Shown here piece by piece: positions 46,518-57,214 of a stretch of DNA of 64,000 nt; within the stretch, counting starts at the first letter, position 1, and each line of letters starts with the position of its first letter. A program made the position numbers and the translations under genes. The notes under the pieces were generated by a model. The model was given only the letters and a program-made list of their open reading frames with translations. It was not told the DNA's origin and searched no databases. Source of the stretch: Deltaproteobacteria bacterium (GTDB lineage Bacteria; Myxococcota; JACPTQ01); NCBI GenBank assembly GCA_016192705.1, contig JACPTQ010000028.1, positions 33,300-97,299 of the forward strand, in the 5' to 3' direction.

Positions 46518-47537
46518 TCAACTGACCCCACGAAGTCGACCATTCCGAAGTGGTTGATCTGACGCGGTTTCTAGGAATTCAAGGTGGTCGCCCAAGCGCC
46601 GAACGAGGAGCGACGGCAGCGAAAGGCGCGAACGCCCGTTCGCACCCGCGACGAGGCGCAGGATGGCGGTTCGATGGGACCGCGAGAGGCGAACATCGGG
46701 CGCGACATCCTTTACCATTTGCTCGATGGCGCGGTCGAAAAGCGGGGCCGGTAAGCCGCGGAGGTTGCGGATCGAAACCGACGGTCTTGCGGTCGCGCTG
46801 GATTGTGACGTGGCGCCGTCGAGCCAGTCGTTGAGCGCGGCGAAATCGTCGGCGAGAGCGGCGAGGCGCGCGACAATTCGTGGGTTGAAGTCGCGTGCGA
46901 GAAGAGGAAGGAGCGTGTTTCTAATTCGATTGCGGACGAAGCGCGGGTCGACGTTCATCGGGTCGTCGCGGTAATCGATTTTCGCGCAGAGAGCGTGGGC
47001 ACGAATTTCGTCGCGCGTCGACTCGATGAGCGGGCGCACGAACGGGGCGCGAACGGGTCGCATGCCAGCAAGGCCGCGAATGCCGGTGCCGCGAAGGAGC
47101 CAGAGGAGAACTGTTTCCGCTTGGTCGGTCGCGGTGTGGCCGAGCGCAATCCGTATGCAGCCGAGTCGCGAGGCGCAGGTCGAGAGTGCCGTGAGTCTCG
47201 CCTCGCGCGCCGTATCCTCTATAGATGCGCGTCGAGCAACTTTGACGACGAGTCGCTCGAACGGAATGTCGCGCGCGCGGGCGAACTTTTCGACCAACGC
47301 GGCGTCCCGCTTCGTGCCGCGTCGGAGGCCGTGGTCGACGTAGGCCGCGACGAGGTCGAGCTTTAGGGCACGACAGAGCTCGGCGAGCGTGTGAAGGAGA
47401 ACCATCGAATCGGCGCCGCCCGAAACGGCGACGAGCACGCGATCGCCCTTCGCGAGGAGGTTGCGCTCACGAATGGTGCGCCAAACGCGACGCGTAAACG
47501 CAGAAAAGAGCTCGGTTGTTCGCGCCGCGCGGCTCAC
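46518..47537 (-). CDS. tilS: tRNA(Ile)-lysidine synthase
   Basis: This enzyme attaches lysine to C34 of the AUA-reading tRNA using ATP. Start at GTG 47537 (VSRAARTTELFSAF) is chosen because the longer open frame runs back through the metallophosphoesterase gene. The 339-aa protein has the PP-loop SGGADS (in LVAVSGGADSMVLLHTL), DHGLRRGTKRDA, and ALGHTATDQAETVLLWLLRGTG. The length indicates the short form lacking a large C-terminal domain. It is followed by ftsH, the usual pairing. Confidence 0.93.
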   Translation of the reverse strand: MSRAARTTELFSAFTRRVWRTIRERNLLAKGDRVLVAVSGGADSMVLLHTLAELCRALKLDLVAAYVDHGLRRGTKRDAALVEKFARARDIPFERLVVKVARRASIEDTAREARLTALSTCASRLGCIRIALGHTATDQAETVLLWLLRGTGIRGLAGMRPVRAPFVRPLIESTRDEIRAHALCAKIDYRDDPMNVDPRFVRNRIRNTLLPLLARDFNPRIVARLAALADDFAALNDWLDGATSQSSATARPSVSIRNLRGLPAPLFDRAIEQMVKDVAPDVRLSRSHRTAILRLVAGANGRSRLSLPSLLVRRLGDHLEFLETASDQPLRNGRLRGVS

Positions 47538-47577
47538 GCATCCAAGATAAGCACGGGGGACCCTGCCCGCAAGGTCA

Positions 47578-48582
47578 CTAGAAATGGAATTCGAGCAAGC
47601 CCTTATAGTGACGCTGCCACCACTCGGTGAACGTTGGGAGCGGCTCGTCGAGGAGATGGCGATAGAGCGCATCATTGTATGTCGCGCCCGAGCGAACATC
47701 GACGACCGATAGCGCGTCGCCGCGCCAGTCGCCGGCCGTCGCGTCGTTGAAGGTCCACGAACCGATGTTCGCGTAGCGCCCGCGCGGCAGTGCGACGACG
47801 CCGGGTACATGCGAGTGTCCGCACACGAGCGTTGAAACATCACCGGCCGTCGCGAGCGATTCGCGCACGGGAACAATCATCGCGCTCGGATCGCCCGACT
47901 GCCCGCGCACCCAGTATTCGAGGAAGAGCTCGGCCTGGTGTTCGATTTTTTTGAGCCCCAGCGTGCGCGCGACGTCGCGCACGACTTCCTTCCAAAGCCC
48001 GTAAGGGTACTGGGCGCGAATGACGGCGCGGTTTAGGAGGCTGTTGTGGTCGCGGACGGGCCAGCGCAAGTAAACGCCCAGCGTCTGTTCTAAGAAATTG
48101 TGAAACGCGACAACGATGCGAGGGAGGCCGCGCGGCGACACCATCGATCTGTAGTAGAGGTCGAATTCGTCGCCGTGAACGAGGCGAACGTCGGGCGCGA
48201 GGCGGATCTCGTCGACGACTTCGACGCCGTGAATCGGGAAGGTGCGAACCGCATCATGGTTGCCTGGGATGAAGAGCACGCGCAGGTTGGATGCGGCGTG
48301 CTCGAGAGCGGCGAAAAACGTCGGGTGCGCCGCGCGCGCTTCATCGGCGCCGCATTGCCAAAGCTCAAAAACATCGCCCGCGAGGATGAGCGTGTCGCTT
48401 GTGCGAATCGTGTCATCGACGAACGAAGCGAAGAAATCGTCCTTGGCGCCGAAGATATCCGAAAAGCGCCCGTGCCCGACGTGCAGATCCGAGACGATCC
48501 GCGCCTTCGTCCCCGGCTTTAGCGCGGCGATCTTCTTACCTGAGCCTTCCTCCGTGAGTGCTCCGTGTTTCCGTGTTTCCGT
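47578..48582 (-). CDS. LpxH-like metallophosphoesterase with no normal start codon
   Basis: The open frame runs from a stop at 48592-48594 to 47578 and contains all calcineurin-like motifs: SDLHVGHG, LAGDVFELW, PGNHDAV, LVHGDEFD and CGHSHVPG. The first two motifs lie upstream of the first possible GTG (48279), so the real gene must begin further out, yet no ATG, GTG or TTG occurs there in frame. An in-frame ACG at 48582-48580 stands 5 nt after AAGGAG and may be a mutated or rare start; ATC 48531 is another option. Similarity suggests UDP-2,3-diacylglucosamine diphosphatase (lipid A synthesis), but other phosphatases are possible. The 5' end lies in a short-repeat tract. Confidence 0.75.
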   Translation of the reverse strand, partial: TETRKHGALTEEGSGKKIAALKPGTKARIVSDLHVGHGRFSDIFGAKDDFFASFVDDTIRTSDTLILAGDVFELWQCGADEARAAHPTFFAALEHAASNLRVLFIPGNHDAVRTFPIHGVEVVDEIRLAPDVRLVHGDEFDLYYRSMVSPRGLPRIVVAFHNFLEQTLGVYLRWPVRDHNSLLNRAVIRAQYPYGLWKEVVRDVARTLGLKKIEHQAELFLEYWVRGQSGDPSAMIVPVRESLATAGDVSTLVCGHSHVPGVVALPRGRYANIGSWTFNDATAGDWRGDALSVVDVRSGATYNDALYRHLLDEPLPTFTEWWQRHYKGLLEFHF

Positions 48583-48584
48583 GG
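48549..48584. repeat. Short tandem TCCGTGTT-type repeat
   Basis: On the plus strand TCCGTGAG, CTCCGTGTT, TCCGTGTT and TCCGTGG units follow one another. The tract sits exactly over the 5' end of the metallophosphoesterase reading frame and may have replaced its original start codon. Confidence 0.6.
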
Positions 48585-48608
48585 TTTCTCCTTAATCTCG
48601 ATCTTATC

Positions 48609-49955
48609 TCACGACGCCGCAGCCGGCGTTTGCGCGCCGACCGCGCCACCCGTCAGAAAATGCATGAAGTACGGCTGCGCGACCTTAAACACGTTGACGT
48701 TGGGGTCGAGCGTCGACGCGAGTCCGTGGAGAAGCGCGATGGTGCGCCCATACAAGATGAGGTCGTTCGGAATCTGCAGCGTGTCGAGCTTTCGCAAAAA
48801 ATCCCAAATCTGGTCTTTGAACTTGTCGAAATCGAGCTGCGCGACGATGCCGTTGATTTCGCTCGGCGCGCCCGTGAGGATGCGGTTCGACAGGTCAACG
48901 ACGAGCCCGCGCACAAGCTCCTTGTCGTGCGCGCGAATAATCTTCAAGTCGACGAGGCACTCGAGAAACATGTCGACGTTTCGCGTGAGCACGGCGTACG
49001 CGCCCTTTCGCATCGTGTCGTGGACTTGGCGCGGGATCCACTTCGCCTGCCCGAAGTCGACGATGCCGATGCGCGGTCCCTCCATGAAAAACAGATTGCC
49101 CGGGTGCGGGTCGGACTGAAAAAACCCGTCGACGTAAATCTGTTTGCAGTAGGCCGATATGACGAGCTCCATGACTTCCGACGGCGAAACACCGAGCTCG
49201 CGCATTTTCGCGAGGTCGTTGATCTTGTGGCCCTCGATGAATTCGAGCGTGAGGACTTTCGCGCTCGAGTACTCGGTCAAGATGCGCGGGATCAGGATGC
49301 GCGCGTTGCCCTCGAAGTTGCGCCGCACGAGCGCGGCGTACTCGGCCTCTTTGGCGTATTTCAGTTCGTTGCGCAGCGCGATCGCGATTTCGTCGTAGAT
49401 GGCGCCGAGGTCGAGTTTTGACGAGAGGAGCTTGTTGAAGACGCGCACGACAATGCGCAAGAAAAAGAGGTCAATCGCGAGCGACTTCTCGATAAATTTG
49501 TGCTGCACTTTGACGGCGACGTCGTGCCCTTCCTTGGTGGTGGCGCGGTGCACCTGCCCAAACGACGCCGCTGCGACCGGCTTCGGATCGAACGACGCGA
49601 AGATCTCCTCGGGAAGCTTTCCAAGCTCGGCGCGGATCTGAGCACGGATGTAATCGACGTGTTCGGGCGCGACCTTGTCTTGCAGGAGCGACAACTCCTC
49701 GACGAACTCGCGCGGCATGATGTCAACGCGCGCCGAAACGAACTGGCCGACTTTGATCATCCCGCCCTTCAAGCGGACCGCACATTCGCGGTATTTCACG
49801 GCGTTCTTTCGGTTCAAGCGCGACAACATCGCTGCGTCGGGCTTTTGGTAGAGCACGCGCCAGCGAAAAAAGACCCAAAGGTACGACGTGACGATTTGAA
49901 ACAAGACCCACGCCATGCGCACCGTGTGATCGATAACGAAAGAGATGCGACCCAT
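48609..49955 (-). CDS. UbiB/ABC1-family atypical kinase (paralogue 2)
   Basis: This 448-aa member has the conserved KxGQ segment ([19 protein letters not shown]) and the Ala loop [13 protein letters not shown]. It also has [10 protein letters not shown] and GIVDFGQAK. It differs from the paralogue at 32074-33462 in carrying SDPHPGN rather than HGDVHAGN, and aligns only loosely outside the core. It probably heads a minus-strand transcript with the metallophosphoesterase, tilS and ftsH. The substrate or lipid partner is unknown. Confidence 0.9.
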   Translation of the reverse strand: MGRISFVIDHTVRMAWVLFQIVTSYLWVFFRWRVLYQKPDAAMLSRLNRKNAVKYRECAVRLKGGMIKVGQFVSARVDIMPREFVEELSLLQDKVAPEHVDYIRAQIRAELGKLPEEIFASFDPKPVAAASFGQVHRATTKEGHDVAVKVQHKFIEKSLAIDLFFLRIVVRVFNKLLSSKLDLGAIYDEIAIALRNELKYAKEAEYAALVRRNFEGNARILIPRILTEYSSAKVLTLEFIEGHKINDLAKMRELGVSPSEVMELVISAYCKQIYVDGFFQSDPHPGNLFFMEGPRIGIVDFGQAKWIPRQVHDTMRKGAYAVLTRNVDMFLECLVDLKIIRAHDKELVRGLVVDLSNRILTGAPSEINGIVAQLDFDKFKDQIWDFLRKLDTLQIPNDLILYGRTIALLHGLASTLDPNVNVFKVAQPYFMHFLTGGAVGAQTPAAAS

Positions 49956-50068
49956 GAGAACAGTATTCTAGGCCGATCCCGCAGCCAAATCACCAGCTCA
50001 TTTTCGGTTGAAACGGAATGCGTTGCGAAGGCCAGTCGCCACCTTTACTGTGTAGGTTGGGAGGTCAG

Positions 50069-53000
50069 ATGAACCGGATTCCGGGGCCAACGGATATCCG
50101 TGTGCGTCGACTGGGCCAGCGCCTGGTGTTGGTTGCCACGGCAATCCTCGTCGCGCCAACGTGCACATGTCGAACGAACCCGCTCGGCCCATCGATGCGG
50201 CTCACCATCGTCCTTCCCGCGGGGCTTTGGACGAGCACGGCGCAGTCGATCGGGTCGGTCGAAATCTGGTTTGACAACTTCTCCGTGGGGACGCCATTCG
50301 CCTCGGCAACCGCGCCCACCGCGCAAACGTCTCTCGACGGCCTCGCGTACAATTATCAAGTCGCCGACGTCGATGGTGACGGGGCCCTCGAATACCGAAT
50401 TGCGGTCCCGTCGAACCCTTTTGGCACGGAGCGTTCGCGAACCATTCGTGTTTCCGGCGACGCAGCGTGGGGGGTGTTCGATATCAAAGTCGCGGCGTAC
50501 CAGCGCGACGGAAACGCGGTCATCGCGACCGGGAAGGCATCAACGGATGAGGCCGGCCGGGCGATCACGTTTGCCTCGTCCGCGTCCGTTCGGGTCGAGC
50601 TTGAGTGCGAGCCGCTTCTAAATTGTCCGAAATCGGTCGACGGCGGACCGCCCGATCTGGACGGCGGCGGCGAAGAGGGCGACCTCATTGTGATTTGGGA
50701 TCTTTCGCAGAACGGCGTGAGCCCGATGAGCGCCGAGGTTCGCGCAAGCCTCGATCGGTTCGAGCTGGTGATCGATGAAGCCGACGCGGGCCCGGTTTTT
50801 TCGACCGCGGTGCCAAGAATCGTTGTTCGCACATTCGACGGAATCGCGTTTGAGCGCGAAGTCGCCGATGTTGATGGCGACGGGTTGCTCGAGTACCGGG
50901 TGGGCCTCCTTCAGAACCCGTTCGTGAACACGCTCACGTGGCCGATTGCGTTTCGAGGGCGAGGCCAGCTTCCGGCGTTCGTGCTGAGGGGGCGTCTCGC
51001 GTCGAACGATGGGGGAGCGGTTGTTGCGGAAGTGACGACGTCGATGGATGGGGGCGCGGCGTCGTTTCAGTTCACTGCGGCGAGCCAGGTCGTCTATTTG
51101 AGATTCGTCTGTGTTTCAGGCGGCGTCTGCGGCGCGGATGCGGGTGCGGATGCGGGTGCGGACACGACGGCGCCCACCTCGGTCATTACGGAGGTCGCAC
51201 CGGGAGTCATCGACGCAAGTGCGATCGTGACCGATGCCAGCATCGCCGTCCCGTACGGCACGTTTGTTACCGTCTCAGGGACCGCGACCGACGACCTCTC
51301 GGGTATCGCGCTCGTCGACGTCTCGATCAACAACGGCGCGACCTGGTTCACCGCGGACGGTGGAGCGATCTGGTCGACTGGCTTTTTTGCGACGGCGTTC
51401 CAGTACGTCGTCCGCTCGCGCGCGCGCGATGTCGCTGGGAACGTCGAGCCGGTCACGTCGCGTTTTGTCGTCAACTCGACCCAGACGCCGGCCGGCGCAC
51501 TTCTCGGGCAAGTGGGTTTCGACGCGGGGTGCGGCTATAAGACCGACCACACCTTTGATACGCCTCAAGATGTAGCTGTCGACCCCGTCGGCGCGCGTCT
51601 CTTTGTCGCTGATCGGCAGGGCGACCGCGTTCTCGTTTTTCCGCTTGACCTTGCGACCATGAACCCCACGAGCCTTATCGCCATTAACGTTTTGGGGCGC
51701 TACACCTTCAATGATTGCATGCACCCCTCTCTAGATCGCGCTCTCGTTAATCCCAATGGGCTCGCCGTCGACAGCGTGCGAGGGCTTCTTTTCGTGAGCG
51801 ACGCCTATCGACACCGCGTTGTCATTCACGAGACGGCAGCCCTCACAAGTGGGCAGGCCGCGAAAAGTGTCCTTGGCCAAGCCGATCTTTTCTCGAGTGG
51901 CGTTGGGACCAGCGCGACCCGAATGAACGGCCCAAGCGGGCTCTCGTACGATCCCGGGAGCCAGCGCCTTTTCGTCGCCGACCAGTACAACAACCGCATC
52001 CTCGTTTTTGACCTCACCGAGATCGACGCGGGCGAACCCGCCACCAACGTTCTCGGCCAACCGGACTTCACGTCGAGTTCGTCCGACGCGGGCGATCGCG
52101 CGATGTGGTATCCGCAGGACGTCGAGTTTTCACCGCGAGACCAGCGGCTCTTCGTCGCCGACAAGTACAACCACCGCGTCCTCATCTTCGATCTCGATGG
52201 GGGTGTCACGAATGGTCAATCGGCGATTGGCGTCCTGGGTCAACCCGATTTCACAACCACCACCTACGGCACGACCGACAAGCAGATGATTCAGCCGGCG
52301 GGGCTCGCGCGGGAAGCCGATGGCGGTCGTCTCTTCGTTTCAGAGGAGGGCAATCATCGTGTGACGGTTTTCAACGTCCAGACGATCGTGAACGGCGCCG
52401 ATGCCAGTGCGGTTCTCGGCCAACCAAACTTCACCTCGACGGGCGGCTTGCTTTGGTCGCCGGAGTTTATGCGAGGGCCAGGCGGCCTCGCGTATACCGC
52501 CCAGGGCGAGAAGCTGTTCGTGGCCAGCCGCTTAGAGGGTCGCATCTTGTTGTTTGACGTTGCCGCGATTTCGAATGGTGAAGCGGCGATTGGAGTCCTC
52601 GGGCAAACTGACGTCGATGGGGGCGCTGTTTTCAATCGTGGGTGTCTTGGCGCCGCGCAAGACGTCTCGTTTCAGTCGGTGAGCGGTGTGGCACACGACC
52701 CAGTCAATCATCGACTGTTCGTCGGGGATGGATCTCTTAATAAGCGAGTCCTCGTTTTCAATCTCGACGCGGTTAACGATCGCCCGACCGATATGTTCGC
52801 CGATTACGTCATCGGCCAACCCGATTTCTTGGCTTGCACGTTGGGAACGTGGGATGACCGCCGCTTCTGGGGCAACGTAGGTTCCGGCGGGATTGTTTAC
52901 GATCCTGTGACGACCCGCCTCTTTGTCTCAGACGGCATGCGTGTCATGGTTTTCCACGCGGGGGCGACCATGACGAGCGGCATGGACGCGGGGTTCGTCA

Positions 53001-53710
53001 TCGGCCAACCGGACTTCTCAACGCAAAGTGATTCGGTCACGGCACATGGACTGTCTGTTAACGGCGCTAAGGGACTTGCCCTCGATTCGGCTCGCAATCG
53101 CCTCTTTGTCGCCGATGAATGGGCGAATCGCGTTCTTGTTTATGACCTCGCGGGGCTTCGGAACGGCATGGACGCGGGAGCGGTCCTCGGGCAGGTCGAC
53201 TTCACGTCGTCGACCGCGTCGATAGATGGCGGTGATTCGAAGTTCAAACAACCGACAGCGTTGGCGTTCGACAGCGCGACGAGCCGTCTGTTTGTGGTCG
53301 ACACGTTCAACTACCGCATCATGGTTTTTGACGTCGACGGCGGCATTACGAACGGGCAAGCGGCGATTAGCGTTATCGGTCAACCCGATTTCGGTGGAAC
53401 GAGTTTAGGGGTGTCGGCGAGCCGCTTCACGAATCCCGCGGGGATTGCTGTCGACCCCGTGCGGCAGCGACTTTATCTTTCTGACTACGCGCGGCGGGTT
53501 CTCGTTTTCGATGTGACGACGATCACGAACGGGATGTCGGCGCAAAACTCGCTTGGGAGCGCGGACTTTGGCTGGGGCGGACAGGGACCCAGTCAATCGC
53601 TCTTTTACAGCGCAGGCGATTTGGCGCTCACGCCGACCGGGAACCAGCTCTTTGTCACCGACCGGGCCCCCGCGAACCGCGTTCTCTTCTTCGACGTCGG
53701 CACTCCGTGA
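50069..53710 (+). CDS. NHL-repeat lipoprotein with duplicated new N-terminal domain
   Basis: ATG 50069 follows GGGAGG (50059-50064). The signal ends near LVAPTCTC, a possible lipidation site. Residues about 43-185 and 205-355 are two copies of a domain with YxVADVDGDGxLEYR, an NPF turn and a terminal L-x-C-x4/5-C; a third copy begins the giant lipoprotein at 18711-24140. An Ig-like domain follows (SGTATDDLSGIALVDVSINNG). About eleven NHL-like blades end the 1,213-aa protein (RLFVADQYNNRILVF with VLGQPDFTSS). Surface-binding is likely; the ligand is unknown. The gene is convergent with the Cys-rich gene, 9 nt away. Confidence 0.85.
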   Translation: MNRIPGPTDIRVRRLGQRLVLVATAILVAPTCTCRTNPLGPSMRLTIVLPAGLWTSTAQSIGSVEIWFDNFSVGTPFASATAPTAQTSLDGLAYNYQVADVDGDGALEYRIAVPSNPFGTERSRTIRVSGDAAWGVFDIKVAAYQRDGNAVIATGKASTDEAGRAITFASSASVRVELECEPLLNCPKSVDGGPPDLDGGGEEGDLIVIWDLSQNGVSPMSAEVRASLDRFELVIDEADAGPVFSTAVPRIVVRTFDGIAFEREVADVDGDGLLEYRVGLLQNPFVNTLTWPIAFRGRGQLPAFVLRGRLASNDGGAVVAEVTTSMDGGAASFQFTAASQVVYLRFVCVSGGVCGADAGADAGADTTAPTSVITEVAPGVIDASAIVTDASIAVPYGTFVTVSGTATDDLSGIALVDVSINNGATWFTADGGAIWSTGFFATAFQYVVRSRARDVAGNVEPVTSRFVVNSTQTPAGALLGQVGFDAGCGYKTDHTFDTPQDVAVDPVGARLFVADRQGDRVLVFPLDLATMNPTSLIAINVLGRYTFNDCMHPSLDRALVNPNGLAVDSVRGLLFVSDAYRHRVVIHETAALTSGQAAKSVLGQADLFSSGVGTSATRMNGPSGLSYDPGSQRLFVADQYNNRILVFDLTEIDAGEPATNVLGQPDFTSSSSDAGDRAMWYPQDVEFSPRDQRLFVADKYNHRVLIFDLDGGVTNGQSAIGVLGQPDFTTTTYGTTDKQMIQPAGLAREADGGRLFVSEEGNHRVTVFNVQTIVNGADASAVLGQPNFTSTGGLLWSPEFMRGPGGLAYTAQGEKLFVASRLEGRILLFDVAAISNGEAAIGVLGQTDVDGGAVFNRGCLGAAQDVSFQSVSGVAHDPVNHRLFVGDGSLNKRVLVFNLDAVNDRPTDMFADYVIGQPDFLACTLGTWDDRRFWGNVGSGGIVYDPVTTRLFVSDGMRVMVFHAGATMTSGMDAGFVIGQPDFSTQSDSVTAHGLSVNGAKGLALDSARNRLFVADEWANRVLVYDLAGLRNGMDAGAVLGQVDFTSSTASIDGGDSKFKQPTALAFDSATSRLFVVDTFNYRIMVFDVDGGITNGQAAISVIGQPDFGGTSLGVSASRFTNPAGIAVDPVRQRLYLSDYARRVLVFDVTTITNGMSAQNSLGSADFGWGGQGPSQSLFYSAGDLALTPTGNQLFVTDRAPANRVLFFDVGTP

Positions 53711-53719
53711 GGTCGACGG

Positions 53720-56700
53720 CTACGGGCAACGATAGCTGGACGGGTAGCATTGGTTAACGCCGAACTGCGTGAAGCAGCTGTAGCCCGACGGGCATTGATT
53801 TGAGTTTTGGCACGGGCGACCGCAGCGGCTTCCGTTCATGAGCGGGATGCAGCGCGCGCCCTGTTCGCCGCAGTCCTGGTCCATGTTACACGACCCGCAG
53901 AGCCCCGCTTTGTCTTCGACGTTTAACGTGTAGCTGTTTTGCGCGCCGTTTCGGCCCGAAACGCGGACGACGTAGTTGCCCGCTTCGGTATCGGAAACCT
54001 GCACGCGCTCGATGTTCGCGTTCGTCGCACTTTGCGTCGTTGTGCCGGTTGGTGAAGACACAGCGAGGTCGATGTTGCCCGCGGTGTTGGTGAACGCCGT
54101 CGCTGAAGCCCCGCTTGGAGTCCCGAGCGTATTGGCGTCGCCGTCTGCGCGGTGTCGTTCGGCTCGCGCCGGTCGTCGATGCACTGCGGAATGAAAACGT
54201 ACGAGAGTTGCAGGCTGTATTTGTTTTGTGCGCCCGCGCGACCGTAAACGCGCACGGTGTACGTCCCCGCGGCGAGTGTATTGACGGAGACCGCTTCGCC
54301 GTTTCCTTGACCGCGCGAGGCCGCAAGGATCGTCGTGCCGTCGGGCCCAATGAGTTCGAGGTCGAGGTTGCCTTGGGCGTTCGTGAAGAACGCCTCGACG
54401 CGAAGCCCCTGCGTGCCGTCCATCGCGATCGAATAGAAATCATCGTTCAGCGCGCAGAGATTCGGGAAGTAGCCGACGGCGAGCGGCTTTGCGGCGCCGA
54501 CGGAGTCGTTCGGGTCGTAGGCATCTTCGGTGCACGGCGGTGGCGGTGGACCCGCGTCCTCGGGCGGTGGCGTCCCGGCATCAACGGGCGGCGGCAAGCC
54601 TGCGTCATCGGGCGGCGTGCCTGCATCGAATGGCGGCAGCCCCGCATCAATCGGTGGCGTTCCAGCATCCGGCGTGACAACGCCGTCGCACGAAAAATTG
54701 CTCCGCACGCACTGGCGAATGCCTTGGAATCGCGCGCAGAAGTAACCCGAGGGGCACGACGACGTCGCGCAGTCGCGACCGCACGCGCTCCCGTTTGGAT
54801 ACGGGATGCACGCATTCCCGGTCCCGCACTCCGCGTTCGATGCGCACGTTTCGCAAAGGCCTTTCGGCGGCGCCGACGGCACGCACTGGCCGTTTGTACA
54901 GGTCTCGCCCGTGCGACAATCGCTCGCGTTCACGCACGCGCGCGGGCATTCGAGCGTGTTCGGGAAGCACTGGCGCCCGCCGCCGCCCGGCTGTGGCAAG
55001 CACGAATAGCCCGCGGGGCAAGCGTTTCCGGCGCTGCACGCGCGCCCGCAGAACTGCTCGCGCCCATTCGAGAGGCAGTTGTCGTTTGCGCCGCCGCACT
55101 CGCTGTTGTCGGAGCAAGGCTCGCAAAGTCCACGCCCCGTACGGAGTTCGCACTGGCCATTGGTGCACGTTTCGTCGCTCTTGCAGTCGGTGTCGCTCGT
55201 GCATGCGACCGCGCATTGTCCCGACGTCGGCTCGCAGAACCGCGCGCCGCCCGCGCCCTGTACGCACTTATAGCCCGCCGCGCCGCAATCGTTGTCGGTG
55301 AAGCAGCCCGCCGTGCAGAATGTTCGTCGTCCGTCGCTAAACGCACAGAGCCCGGATCCGCAGTCGGAATTCGTTGCGCAGACCTTACAGAGCGGGGGCA
55401 AGGGCGGTGGGTCACCGCACTCTTTCGCCGCCGAGCAGACCTTTCCGGGCGGGCAGTGGCTATTCGTCACGCACGCAAAGCAGCCGCGCGTCGTCGCGTC
55501 GCAATGCGGCTTCGCGGGGTCGCCGCAGTCGGCGTCGGTCGAACACCCCGGCATTCCAACGCACGTGTTCGTCGTCTGGTCGCAGAGGCGTCCGCGCGCG
55601 CAATCTTGCGTTGTCAAGCACTCGACGCACGCCTTCGTCGACGTCTTGCAACGCTTCCCGGGGCAGTCCTGGTCGCCGCGGCACCCCACGAGGACGACGC
55701 ACACCTTTGTCGCATCGTCGCAAACATACCCCGTCGGGCATTGGCTGTCGTTTGCGCACGCGCGATCTTTGCAAAGGCCCGTCGTTCCATCGCACACTTT
55801 CGGCGCGGGACACGGCCGCGTGTCGTCGCACTCAGCCGGCCGCGGCACGCACGTGCTGGTCGCAACGTCGCACTTCTCGGTCGGTGGGCAATCGCTGTCG
55901 CGCGCGCAAATGGGCGCCAAGACGCACTTTCGCTGCGCGCGGTCGCAAATCCGTGGGGCTCCGGTTTGGCAGTCCGCGTTCGACACGCACTCAACACACG
56001 CCTTGTCGGACGGATCGCAAACGGGTGTCGGGGCCGCGCACCCCGTGACGGTGCAATCGGTCGTCGGTTGGCAAACGTTGGCGTTACACGCTTGGCCGAC
56101 CGGGCACGCGAGACACGACCGCGTCCCAGGGTCACACACGTGACACGAACCGCAGTCGATGTTCGTTGCGCATGGCCGCGCAACGCATTTTTCGGTCGCG
56201 GGATCGCAACGCTCACCCGTTGAGCATTCGTTGTCCGACGTACACCTAAAGCGAAGGCACATACTTGTCGCCCGGTCGCAGACGAAGCCGCTTGGGCACG
56301 TGCCGTCGGCTCCGCACGCGGGTGGCGCCTCGACGCAAAGCGACGACGTAGGGTCGCAAACTTCGCCCGTCAAACAATCGGTCGATCGCGTGCAGCGCCG
56401 GTCGCGCGGGACACACGCGTGCGCCGCCATGTCGCACCGCTCATCGACGCCGCAGTCCTCGTCGCGAACGCACGTCGCGGCGCGTGGACGACAGCGGTGT
56501 GACGCGCGATCGCACACTTCACCCCGCGAGCACTGGCTGTCGGTTGTGCAGACGCGCGCGAGGTTTTGGCCGAGCACCTGGAAGAGGAACGCACCGGCTG
56601 GGGCCCCCGGGGGATCGACCGAAATGCCGCCGCGCGTGTCGGTTGCGCGAACGTAATAGGCGATGAGCGAGCCTTGCGCGTGTCCTGGGATGCCGCCCGA

Positions 56701-56946
56701 GAAGATGTCGTTCCCTTGGCCGCGCATTTCGACGGTGCCGGGGTTCGCGCCGTTGACCGAGAAGAGAAGTTCGACTTTCGAGACGCCGTCCGAGTCGCTG
56801 ACGACGGAGGTCACGACGTAAGGACCGACGGTGTCCGCGGTGTTCGTGAGGACGGTCGTTTCAAGGATGGTCGGGGGCAGATTGTCGGAGCAGGCGACTC
56901 CGGCGAAAAGAAGGGCTGCGATCGAAGCTCTGCGACGACGACTCAT
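53720..56946 (-). pseudogene. Damaged Cys-rich lipoprotein with PPC domains
   Basis: Start 56946 (MSRRRRASIAALLFAGVAC) gives a lipoprotein signal; upstream codons lack homology. An Ig-like domain precedes roughly twenty Cys modules of the form CxxDxDCxxGExCDxxTxxC. A DAG/Pro linker and a first pre-peptidase C-terminal (PPC) domain follow, with AFFTNAQGNLDLELIGPDG and TYTVRVYGRAGAQNKYSL. A second PPC domain starts at EPNDTAQTATPI, but its middle, about 30-40 residues, is missing and the frame changes near 54120-54140. The tail FTNTAGNIDLAVSSPTG and a last Cys module end at 53720 in the other frame. The gene is probably non-functional at its C-terminus; an assembly gap is the alternative. Confidence 0.8.
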
Positions 56947-57214
56947 CTTCTTCTTTACCCGTCCTCTCGGGACACGAGGGTCCCGACGTTTAACGAGCAA
57001 GATGTGCGCCATCATCCGACATGGGCGCCATTCGAGGAATTCCAAGTTTTTGAGCAGTTTCACGTAGTTTTCGATGGCTGCGAGTGTGACAAAGCGACTC
57101 GATCGGGTCGACTGTCGACGCGTTTTATTGTCGCCGAGCGCCGCGTTCGCCCCGAGTTGAATAAGCAGCCGGCGCGCACCGTCTAACGGGTTGGGAGTAA
57201 GGAGGAGATCGATT

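Noticed and set aside
54115-56223. 702-aa open frame opposite the Cys-rich lipoprotein
   Set aside because: It is Arg/Ala-rich low-complexity translation of repeated Cys modules, without a ribosome site or domain.
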